A DNA stretch of 64,000 nucleotides, taken from the NCBI RefSeq assembly GCF_036090055.1, contig NZ_CP107970.1:2296501-2360500 (forward strand), written 5' to 3'. The notes beneath the pieces were generated by a model that searched no databases, was not told where the DNA came from, and was given only the letters and a program-made list of their open reading frames with translations. This DNA is from Nocardioides sp. NBC_00368. Lineage in GTDB: Bacteria; Actinomycetota; Actinomycetes; Propionibacteriales; Nocardioidaceae. Below, piece by piece: positions 57,735 to 64,000 of this stretch (the first letter of the stretch is position 1; the number at the start of each line of letters is the position of its first letter). The position numbers were made by a program, and so were the translations under genes.

Positions 57735-59742
57735 GGCGCTCCTTGATCCGGTGGATCGCCGACCGGACCACGTCCTCATGGGCGGGCGGCAGACCAGTGA
57801 GACCTTCGAGATGGCTCAGGCAAGTGATATCACCCATTTGCCCCAGCCGGTACGCGGTAATCGGAATCGCCGGGGTCAGAACCGGATGATGCAGCCGGCG
57901 GACCAGGGCCTGGGTGATGTCGGTGCCCCAGCCGAGCACGTCGCGCTCGCGGGCGACGGCTCCGGGGTCCTCCTCCCGCTCCAGGATCTCGAGGTAGCCG
58001 TCGACCGGCACCCGGCCCTGCAGGATCAGCTGGTACATCGCCGCCTTCCGCAGGAACAGCGACCGGAACGCCTCCAGCACGAACTCCAGCTCGTCCCAGT
58101 AGCGCTCGGGAGCCTGGGCGAGGAGCTCGCCGTAGTCCTCGCGCTCCTCGGTCAGGTAGAGGCAGATCAACCGGTCCATCCAGGACAGGCTCTCGCGTAC
58201 GCTCAGCCGGGCCACGGCGTCGAGGTCGCCGGGCTGGAACCCGGCCTTGAGGAACGTCATCACCAACGGCCCCATGTGCATGTCGGCGAAGCGGGCGCCG
58301 TCGAGGGCCATGCCGTGCCCGTCGCGCAGCCGGTCGCGGATGCCCTCGGCGACGAAGTACTGGTAGAAGGTCTCGTGGGCGAACTCCGCCGACTCCACCG
58401 AGTCCTTGGTCCGCCCGGTCACGCCGAAGACCTCGGAGTGGTCGAGCAGATCGGCGATCCACTCGTACGTCAGGAAGTCCCGTTGCCGGGTGATGTCGAG
58501 GTCGCGCTGCAGGTTGGCGAAGAGCCACTCCGAGACGCGCGGGACCGGGATCAGGTCCTGCTCCTGCGAGGCCGGCTCGTCCATCCCCGTGAACAGGTCC
58601 CAGGCGATGTCGCGGTAGGTCTGGAACCGCACCCGGCTGGGGATGCGTGAGCTCTTCCGGTCCCACGGCTGTCCGCAGACGTGCTTGAGGTGGACGGTGT
58701 AGCCGTCCCACTGGGTGCGGGGAGCGGGTGCGCCCTCCTCGATGGAGGCGTAGAGCTGTTTGAGCACCATCGGAGTCGCGGGGAAGAACCCTCCCCCGCG
58801 CTCCATCTCCGCGGCCAGGTTGCGCAGCTTCTCGTCACCGCCGCGTTCCTCCCCGAGGGCGCGCACCTCGACCGGGGAGATCGGCTCGACACGTACGACC
58901 ACGGCCGACTCGACCCCGAGGTCCTCCAGCCGGGCCGGGCTGCGCAGTTGCTCGGCGAGCTCGTCGCGCTCGGTCTGCAGGTTGCGCTTGCTGATCACGA
59001 CGAACCGGCCGCCGCGGCCGAACGCGGAGCGCAGCTCGCTCAGGTCGGGTCGGGTGACGCCGTGCTCCTCGGCGCTGGAGGAGATCAGGTCGAAGTCGTC
59101 GATGACGATCGGCGAGCGGTCCTCGCCGACGAGGTCGCCGTAGTCGACCGCGCCGTCGCGCAGGCTGATGTAGCGCACCTGCTCCTGCGAGGCGGTCCAG
59201 TCCCTGATCTCGATCGTCTTGCCCGAGCCCGAGGGCCCGGTGAGGAAGAACAGGTTGGACTCGGTGTTCTCGAGCCACCGACCCAGCGCCTCGATCAGCG
59301 GGATCGTGGCCTGCTCGGTCGTCAGTCCGCTCAGCGCCGCCACCCGGGCTCGTGGGAAGGTCAGCCGGGAGCTGGCGGTGGGTGCCGTCATCGGTGCCGC
59401 GGGAGCCGCCGTCGCCGGGGCCACCGGGGTCAGCACGGGACCGGGTGGCTCGGCGTCCTGGTCGCGCCAGGCGTACGCCTTCCACCACTTCGCCTGCCAG
59501 ATGCCGGTGTTCTTCCGGATCCACTCGCCGCGATGGGCCGGGTCGAGGGTGCGGGGCACAGCACCGCCGACGACGCGGATGAGCTCGTCGAGCGGCATCA
59601 GCTTCGATCCGGACGTACGCCGGTAGAAGGTGCTTCTGGCCATCGCCACACCGGCGCCGCCGTCAGCTTTTCCGGTCACCTGCCGGACCCAGGCGCGCAA
59701 TTCGCTGTTGAACTGCTCTGGTGAGAGAGATTCGTCGGTCAT
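57712..59742 (-). CDS. XRE-like N-terminal domain fused to NACHT-like STAND NTPase
   Basis: 676-residue protein, not assigned to a named family. Residues 1-65 look like the actinobacterial XRE-type helix-turn-helix (ARSTFYRRTSGSKLMPLDEL). A Pro/Ala linker (about 96-124) leads to a P-loop: Walker A GPSGSGKT (169-176), Walker B PIVIDDFD (211-218) and sensor-like RFVVISKR (246-253). AHETFYQYFVAEG (455-467) resembles the winged-helix end motif of NACHT proteins. A helical C-terminal region of about 200 residues follows. It starts at ATG 59742 with GAGGGG upstream. Such NTPases serve in signalling or anti-phage defence; the role here is open. Confidence 0.7.
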   Translation of the reverse strand: MTDESLSPEQFNSELRAWVRQVTGKADGGAGVAMARSTFYRRTSGSKLMPLDELIRVVGGAVPRTLDPAHRGEWIRKNTGIWQAKWWKAYAWRDQDAEPPGPVLTPVAPATAAPAAPMTAPTASSRLTFPRARVAALSGLTTEQATIPLIEALGRWLENTESNLFFLTGPSGSGKTIEIRDWTASQEQVRYISLRDGAVDYGDLVGEDRSPIVIDDFDLISSSAEEHGVTRPDLSELRSAFGRGGRFVVISKRNLQTERDELAEQLRSPARLEDLGVESAVVVRVEPISPVEVRALGEERGGDEKLRNLAAEMERGGGFFPATPMVLKQLYASIEEGAPAPRTQWDGYTVHLKHVCGQPWDRKSSRIPSRVRFQTYRDIAWDLFTGMDEPASQEQDLIPVPRVSEWLFANLQRDLDITRQRDFLTYEWIADLLDHSEVFGVTGRTKDSVESAEFAHETFYQYFVAEGIRDRLRDGHGMALDGARFADMHMGPLVMTFLKAGFQPGDLDAVARLSVRESLSWMDRLICLYLTEEREDYGELLAQAPERYWDELEFVLEAFRSLFLRKAAMYQLILQGRVPVDGYLEILEREEDPGAVARERDVLGWGTDITQALVRRLHHPVLTPAIPITAYRLGQMGDITCLSHLEGLTGLPPAHEDVVRSAIHRIKERHEHQHSD

Positions 59743-59791
59743 TGCCCCTCGCCGAGTCGCCCGCGTTCGCGGTTGAGAGTATCCCGCAGGC

Positions 59792-59850
59792 GTCCCAATT
59801 CTGTCCCAGAAACGTCCCAACTCACCTGGGACTGTCCTCACATCGTCCCC
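59792..59850. promoter_or_regulatory. Cluster of GTCCCA elements at 11-bp steps
   Basis: GTCCCA occurs at 59792, 59803 and 59814 (11 bases apart), an inverted copy TGGGAC at 59827-59832, and variants GTCCTC at 59834 and GTCCCC at 59845 (again 11 apart). Sites lie on one face of the helix in the divergent gap between the NTPase gene and the two small genes, so a cooperative regulator may bind. The XRE-like N-terminus of the NTPase is one candidate. Confidence 0.5.
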
Positions 59851-59964
59851 ACTCCCGCCCGCCCTCTGGCGGGACGGATGTGGGCTCCGCCACCTTGGAG
59901 ATGTCCCCACCGGGACAGCGCCGGCCCCACCTACCGGGCCCCACCGCTGAAGGAGATGATGACC

Positions 59965-60120
59965 ATGAGGAACCACAAGTTCAGCATCGCCACCTTCGCC
60001 GTCACGCTTCTTGTCGTGTTCGGCTTCAACCAGCTGCTCAGCGCCGAGCCGCCCACGTGCCAGGCAGCCGCCGGCACCTCGTCCGTGTCCGTCGTCCTCA
60101 CGGAAGGAGCGCTGTCATGA
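59965..60120 (+). CDS. Small exported or membrane peptide
   Basis: 51-residue protein: MRNHKFSIATFAVTLLVVFGFNQLL has a basic start and one hydrophobic helix, followed by a short soluble part (AEPPTCQAAAG). It may be a secreted peptide or a single-pass membrane protein. AAGGAG (59950-59955) lies nine bases before the ATG; two nearer ATGs are possible starts. Its stop overlaps the next ATG (ATGA). No family recognised. Confidence 0.55.
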   Translation: MRNHKFSIATFAVTLLVVFGFNQLLSAEPPTCQAAAGTSSVSVVLTEGALS

Positions 60121-60530
60121 CCCGCAACTTCCTGCGCCTCGGCGATACCGTCAAGGCCCGCGGCGGCGTCCGTTCCGGAAAGCGCGGTGTCGTCGTCGCC
60201 ACCGCCGCAGGCCGCACCAAGGTCCGCTTCAACGGCACCAGCGGCACCCGCTGGGTGCGCAGCAGCAACCTGAGCTCCACCGGCAGCGGCTCGCTGCCCT
60301 GGATCCTTCCGGTCAAGGCCGCACTCGTCCTGTTCCTGGTCGTGCCGGGTCTCCGGTTCGTCGTCGTCCACCTGTGGACCCACGGCGGGCTCGACGGCTT
60401 CGCCACGGCTCTCGGGAACCAGATGGGCCAGGCCGCGCTCGCCTGGGGCCACCTGATCACCACGGACCCGGTCGGAGCACTCCTCCACCTCGGGTTCCTC
60501 GGCGTCGTCTCCAGGCTGATGCACTGGTGA
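60117..60530 (+). CDS. KOW/SH3-like membrane protein
   Basis: 137-residue protein. The N-terminal 55 residues (LGDTVKARGGVRSGKRGVVVATAAGRTKVRF, cited in part) look like a KOW/SH3-type beta barrel. TM helices follow at about 63-83 and perhaps 105-130. GGAAGGAG upstream and the ATGA overlap show it is co-translated with the small peptide. Its role is unknown; the pair is divergent from the NTPase operon. Confidence 0.6.
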   Translation: MTRNFLRLGDTVKARGGVRSGKRGVVVATAAGRTKVRFNGTSGTRWVRSSNLSSTGSGSLPWILPVKAALVLFLVVPGLRFVVVHLWTHGGLDGFATALGNQMGQAALAWGHLITTDPVGALLHLGFLGVVSRLMHW

Positions 60531-60586
60531 CACCGCCGACATGGTTTCGCGACGTACGCGAGGGGGACGCCGCGAAGCAGACGAAG

Positions 60587-60616
60587 AGGCCCGGTCCGAG
60601 AGTTCGGACCGGGCCT
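60587..60616 (+). terminator. Terminator after the small membrane genes
   Basis: Perfect 13-bp stem AGGCCCGGTCCGA/TCGGACCGGGCCT with loop GAGT, followed by TCTT. Confidence 0.75.
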
Positions 60617-60636
60617 TCTTGCGCGTGAGCGCCGCG

Positions 60637-60730
60637 GGATGTTCACCGAGTTACCTCGGTGAGCGCGCACTGCCCTCGTGGAGTTCCGCGAAGGAAGTGA
60701 CCGTTCACCGAGTTACCTCGGTGAACATCC
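60637..60730. repeat. Paired hairpins that can also pair with each other
   Basis: Hairpin A (TTCACCGAG-TTAC-CTCGGTGAG, 60642-60663) and hairpin B (GTTCACCGAG-TTAC-CTCGGTGAAC, 60703-60726) are near copies 62 bases apart. GGATGTTCACCGAG (60637-60650) is also a perfect complement of CTCGGTGAACATCC (60717-60730), so one long stem could replace both. It lies between convergent genes, 10 bases before the ispG stop. Confidence 0.8.
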
Positions 60731-60739
60731 GCACACACC

Positions 60740-61906
60740 TCAGCCGCTGACCGAGACCTGAGCGCCGGCGCCCTCGACGGGCTCCATGCCCTCGGCGATC
60801 TTCATCGCCTCCTCGATCAGGGTCTCGACGATGGCGGCCTCGGGGACGGTCTTGATGACCTCGCCCTTGACGAAGATCTGGCCCTTGCCGTTGCCGGAGG
60901 CGACACCGAGGTCGGCCTCGCGGGCCTCACCGGGGCCGTTGACGACGCAGCCCATGACCGCGACGCGCAGCGGGACCTCGAGGCCGTCGAGGCCGGCGGT
61001 CACCGCGTCGGCGAGCTTGTAGACGTCGACCTGCGCGCGGCCGCAGCTCGGGCAGGAGACGATCTCGAGGCGGCGCGGGCGGAGGTTGAGCGACTCCAGG
61101 ATCTGCAGGCCGACCTTGACCTCCTCCACCGGCGGAGCGGAGAGCGAGACCCGGATGGTGTCGCCGATGCCCTTGGACAGCAGCGAGCCGAAGGCGACCG
61201 ACGACTTGATCGTGCCCTGGAAGGCCGGGCCGGCCTCGGTGACACCGAGGTGGAGCGGCCAGTCGCCGGACTCGGCGAGCAGCTCGTAGGCGCGGACCAT
61301 CACGACCGGGTCGTTGTGCTTGACCGAGATCTTGAAGTCGTGGAAGCCGTGCTCCTCGAACAGGGAGGCCTCCCAGATCGCCGACTCGACCAGCGCCTCG
61401 GGGGTGGCCTTGCCGTACTTCTCCAGCAGCCGCTTGTCGAGCGAGCCCGCGTTCACGCCGATCCGGATCGAGGTGCCGTGATCCTTGGCCGCGGCGGCGA
61501 TCTCCTTGACCTGGTCGTCGAACTTGCGGATGTTGCCCGGGTTGACCCGGACCGCAGCACAGCCGGCCTCGATGGCGGCGAAGACGTACTTCGGCTGGAA
61601 GTGGATGTCGGCGATCACCGGGATCTGCGACTTCTTCGCGATCGCCGGCAATGCGTCGGCGTCATCCTGGCTCGGGCACGCGACCCGGACGATGTCGCAG
61701 CCCGACGCGGTCAGCTCCGCGATCTGCTGCAGCGTCGAGTTGACGTCGGAGGTCAGCGTGGTCGTCATCGACTGCACGGAGATGGGGCTCTCGCTGCCGA
61801 CGCCCACCGAACCGACCTTGATCTGGCGAGTCTTGCGGCGGGGGGCGAGCACCGGGGCGGGTGCCTCCGGCATACCGAGGCTTGTCGGCGTGGGGATCGA
61901 CGTCAT
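60740..61906 (-). CDS. ispG: 4-hydroxy-3-methylbut-2-enyl-diphosphate synthase
   Basis: Sixth step of the MEP isoprenoid pathway, converting MEcPP to HMBPP with a [4Fe-4S] cluster. The 388-residue protein has SVQSMTTTLTSDV, a TIM-barrel body and the Fe-S motifs CPSCGRAQVD and MGCVVNGPGEAREAD. Length is that of the short bacterial form. ATG at 61906 is leaderless (TAGAAT eight bases upstream). It precedes rip1 and dxr in the mycobacterial order, and dxr supplies an earlier step of the same pathway. Confidence 0.95.
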   Translation of the reverse strand: MTSIPTPTSLGMPEAPAPVLAPRRKTRQIKVGSVGVGSESPISVQSMTTTLTSDVNSTLQQIAELTASGCDIVRVACPSQDDADALPAIAKKSQIPVIADIHFQPKYVFAAIEAGCAAVRVNPGNIRKFDDQVKEIAAAAKDHGTSIRIGVNAGSLDKRLLEKYGKATPEALVESAIWEASLFEEHGFHDFKISVKHNDPVVMVRAYELLAESGDWPLHLGVTEAGPAFQGTIKSSVAFGSLLSKGIGDTIRVSLSAPPVEEVKVGLQILESLNLRPRRLEIVSCPSCGRAQVDVYKLADAVTAGLDGLEVPLRVAVMGCVVNGPGEAREADLGVASGNGKGQIFVKGEVIKTVPEAAIVETLIEEAMKIAEGMEPVEGAGAQVSVSG

Positions 61907-61914
61907 GTCTACCG

Positions 61915-61920
61915 ATTCTA
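61915..61920 (-). promoter_or_regulatory. -10 box, leaderless promoter of ispG
   Basis: TAGAAT on the minus strand, 8 bases before the ATG at 61906, inside the 22-base gap after rip1. Confidence 0.5.
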
Positions 61921-61928
61921 CGTGCGGG

Positions 61929-63287
61929 TCAGGCCTGGAGATGAAGCGGGACGACGAGGTCGGCGACGATCAGGACAACACCCATCACCAGCAGCGCCGA
62001 GGCCACGACGTACGCCACCGGCAGCAGCTTCGCCGGGTCGGCATGCCCCGGGTCGGGACGCCGGAAGACCTTGGCGAAGGCGCGGCGGATGCCTTCCCAC
62101 AGCGCCGTCGCGATGTGACCGCCGTCGAGCGGCAGCAGCGGGACGAAGTTGAAGATGCCGATGAAGAGGTTGAAGCCGCCGACCAGGAACGCGAAGCTGG
62201 AGACCTTCTCGGCGACGTCGAGACCCTCGTGGGCGGCGATCTCACCGGCGATCCGGCCGCCGCCGACGATGCTGACCGGGCTGTCGGCCGAGCGCTCCTC
62301 GACACCGACGATCGCGAGCGCGACGTGCCAGACCTTGACCGGCAGGCGCAGGAGCGAGTGGACGGCGTTCTCGGCCATCGCGCCCATCTCCTTCAGCGCG
62401 TAGACCGGGCCCTCCTTGGTCGTCACGATGTGCGACTCGGGAGACATCCCGAAGAAGCCGACCTTCGCGGTCTCCGGATCGGCGCTGGTGTCGTCGACGT
62501 CCTTGACCCGCTCCTGGACGACGGTCTGGGTGTGCAGCGTCATCCGTTCACCGTCGCGATCGATGACGATCGTCGCGTCGCCGTCCATGTTGTCGCGGAT
62601 CAGCTTCTGGGCGACCGACCACGAGGTCAGCTCGGTGCCGTTGAACGAGATCAGCTCGTCGCCCGGCTTCAGGCCGGCGTCGGCGGCCGGCGTCGGCTTG
62701 TCGCCGGCGCGGCACTCGCGGCCCTGGTCCTCCCAGCTCAGCAGGCACTCCTGCAGGCTCGAGACGACCGGATGGCCTTCGTTGACGACGGGCTCACGGA
62801 CTCCGTAGATGCCGAAGACACCCCACAGCACGAAGAACGCGATCGCGATGTTCACCGAGGGCCCGCCGGCCATCACGATGACCTTCTTCCACCACGACAT
62901 CTTGTAGAAGAGCCGCGGCTCGTCCTCGGGGCGGATCAGCTCCCACTCGGCCGAGCGCGCGTCGCTGATCAGCTGGGTGAACATGCCGGTGTTGGACTTG
63001 CGCACCCGGAGGGCACCGTCCTCGGTGCGCTCCCCCAGCTGTTCGGCGCCGGGCGGCAGCATGCCGACGATCTTGACGTAGCCACCGAGCGGGATCGCCT
63101 TGAGGCCGTACTCCGTCTCGCCGATCTGCTTGGACCACACCGTCGGCCCGAAGCCGATGAAGTACTGCGTCACCTTCCCGCCGAACGCCTTCGCCGGGAT
63201 CATGTGGCCGAGCTCGTGCAGCCCGATCGAGGCCAGGATCGCGACGATGAAGCCGATCACGGCCAACGTGTAGAGCAGATAGCTCAT
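61929..63287 (-). CDS. rip1: Site-2 protease Rip1/RseP (M50)
   Basis: Intramembrane zinc protease that cuts anti-sigma factors. The 452-residue protein has HELGH (24-28) in the first helix, a PDZ domain in the middle (DAGLKPGDELISFNG), and the third zinc ligand in LPLDGGH (385-391). Four TM helices fit the family. ATG at 63287 overlaps the dxr stop (ATGA), as in M. tuberculosis dxr-rip1-gcpE order. Confidence 0.94.
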   Translation of the reverse strand: MSYLLYTLAVIGFIVAILASIGLHELGHMIPAKAFGGKVTQYFIGFGPTVWSKQIGETEYGLKAIPLGGYVKIVGMLPPGAEQLGERTEDGALRVRKSNTGMFTQLISDARSAEWELIRPEDEPRLFYKMSWWKKVIVMAGGPSVNIAIAFFVLWGVFGIYGVREPVVNEGHPVVSSLQECLLSWEDQGRECRAGDKPTPAADAGLKPGDELISFNGTELTSWSVAQKLIRDNMDGDATIVIDRDGERMTLHTQTVVQERVKDVDDTSADPETAKVGFFGMSPESHIVTTKEGPVYALKEMGAMAENAVHSLLRLPVKVWHVALAIVGVEERSADSPVSIVGGGRIAGEIAAHEGLDVAEKVSSFAFLVGGFNLFIGIFNFVPLLPLDGGHIATALWEGIRRAFAKVFRRPDPGHADPAKLLPVAYVVASALLVMGVVLIVADLVVPLHLQA

Positions 63288-64000
63288 GGGCGGGTCTCCA
63301 GGATGCGGGTGGCCTCTTCGCGCGCCCAGGCGTCGGCGGCGAGCACGTCGTCGATGGTGAGCGTGCTTTCAGAGCGTACGCCGTGGTGGGCTGCCATCAC
63401 CTCCGCAATCGTGTCCACGATGCCGGTGAACGGGATCCGGCCCTCGTGGAAGGCGTCGACGCAGACCTCGTTGGCGGCGTTGTAGACGGCTGGGTGGGTG
63501 CCGCCGCGGGTGCCGGCCTCACGAGCCAGTCGCACCGCGGGGAAGGCGTCGTCGTCGAGCGGCTCGAAGCGCCAGTCGGCGGCCTTGGTCCAGTCGATCG
63601 GCGTCTCGGCGTCCGGCACCCGCTCGGGCCAGGCCATCCCCATCGAGATCGGCACCAGCATCGTCGGCAACCCGAGCTGGGCGACCACGGCACCGTCGGT
63701 GAACTCGACCATCGAGTGGATGTACTGCTGCGGGTGGACGACGACCTCGATCCGGTCGAAGGGTACGTCGAAGAGCAGGTGTGCCTCGATGACCTCGAGG
63801 CCCTTGTTGACGAGGGTGGCGGAGTTGGTCGTGATCACCCGCCCCATCGCGAAGTTGGGGTGCTTGAGCGCCTGCGCCGGGGTGACCTGGGCGAGCTCGT
63901 CACGGGAGCGGCCGCGGAACGGGCCACCCGAGGCGGTGAGCACGAGCTTGCGCACCTCGTTCGCGGAGCCCGCGCGCAGCGACTGCGCGATCGCGGAGTG
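63284..64000 (-). CDS. dxr: 1-deoxy-D-xylulose 5-phosphate reductoisomerase, C-terminal part
   Basis: The gene runs off the right edge; 238 codons remain. First committed step of the MEP pathway (DXP to MEP, NADPH). Visible: the SGGPFRG segment, MGRVITTNSATLVNKGLEVIEAH (cited in part) with the metal-binding Glu region, VHPQQYIHSMVEF, and the helical C-terminal domain with NAANEVCVDAF. The N-terminal NADPH domain lies outside the window. It overlaps rip1 by 4 bases. Confidence 0.94.
   Translation of the reverse strand, partial: HSAIAQSLRAGSANEVRKLVLTASGGPFRGRSRDELAQVTPAQALKHPNFAMGRVITTNSATLVNKGLEVIEAHLLFDVPFDRIEVVVHPQQYIHSMVEFTDGAVVAQLGLPTMLVPISMGMAWPERVPDAETPIDWTKAADWRFEPLDDDAFPAVRLAREAGTRGGTHPAVYNAANEVCVDAFHEGRIPFTGIVDTIAEVMAAHHGVRSESTLTIDDVLAADAWAREEATRILETRP

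Noticed and set aside
56178..60530. Prophage or integrative element
   Set aside because: No integrase, attachment-site repeat or tRNA was found, and base composition looks like the rest of the window; the region is only an insertion relative to remembered synteny.
1..64000. tRNA, rRNA or known riboswitch
   Set aside because: No cloverleaf with a TTC-type T loop or conserved ribosomal segment was recognised by eye on either strand; short or unusual RNAs could be missed.

Overview
The window is a high-GC actinobacterial chromosome segment, most likely from the Propionibacteriales (a Nocardioides-like organism). The evidence is the base composition, GTG/TTG starts, many promoters whose -10 box lies 6-8 nt before the start codon (leaderless mRNA), and a gene order that follows the Mycobacterium tuberculosis backbone, as I recall it, in three blocks: ctaC-adoK-HesB-glycerate kinase; pnp-pepR with rpsO, ribF, truB, rbfA, infB, ylxR, nusA, rimP and proS; and GNAT-ispG-rip1-dxr. 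No rRNA, tRNA, transposase, phage gene or CRISPR array was seen, and no stretch over 300 bases lacks a gene.

Layout. 1-10.4 kb: the start of an L,D-transpeptidase-like lipoprotein (cut by the left edge), cytochrome c oxidase genes ctaC-ctaD-ctaF, an IscS-type cysteine desulfurase with a TusA-like carrier, adenosine kinase, erpA, glycerate kinase, an uncharacterised protein and nadA. 10.4-18.6 kb: a seven-gene minus-strand run with two membrane-fusion adaptors, a MacB-type ABC transporter, a lipoprotein and a two-component system. 18.7-22.1 kb: a methyltransferase and the actinobacterial PspA envelope-stress set (pspA-pspAA-htpX-pspAB). 22.2-26.5 kb: a DUF3043 protein, a STAS protein with a probable degenerate anti-sigma kinase, and a response regulator-kinase-GerMN lipoprotein operon.

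26.5-35.6 kb: dapB, a methyltransferase, the M16 peptidase, pnp, a Tat-exported molybdoenzyme, an MMPL transporter and rpsO. 35.8-53.2 kb: a PadR/HAAS membrane pair, ribF, truB, rbfA, infB, ylxR, nusA and rimP (information processing), then a lipoprotein and ferritin-like pair, a HAD phosphatase, a CoA-transferase and proS. 53.2-56.1 kb: two tandem paralogous secreted propeller-like proteins behind a perfect 10-bp inverted repeat, then a GNAT acetyltransferase. 56.2-60.5 kb: an apparent insertion in conserved synteny, made of an XRE-like/NACHT-like NTPase, an SDR and an aldolase-like protein on one strand and two small membrane-protein genes divergent from them. 60.7-64 kb: ispG, rip1 and the start of dxr.

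The most unusual features are in noncoding DNA. Six palindromic cores sit at an exact 32-bp period between infB and rbfA. A two-hairpin repeat occurs at three gene ends. A near-perfect 31-bp-arm hairpin separates nadA from the sensor kinase. Several operator-like repeats have helical spacing. The best candidate for a new multi-gene system is the NACHT-like/SDR/aldolase island. All functions are read from sequence by eye; family assignments rest on remembered motifs.
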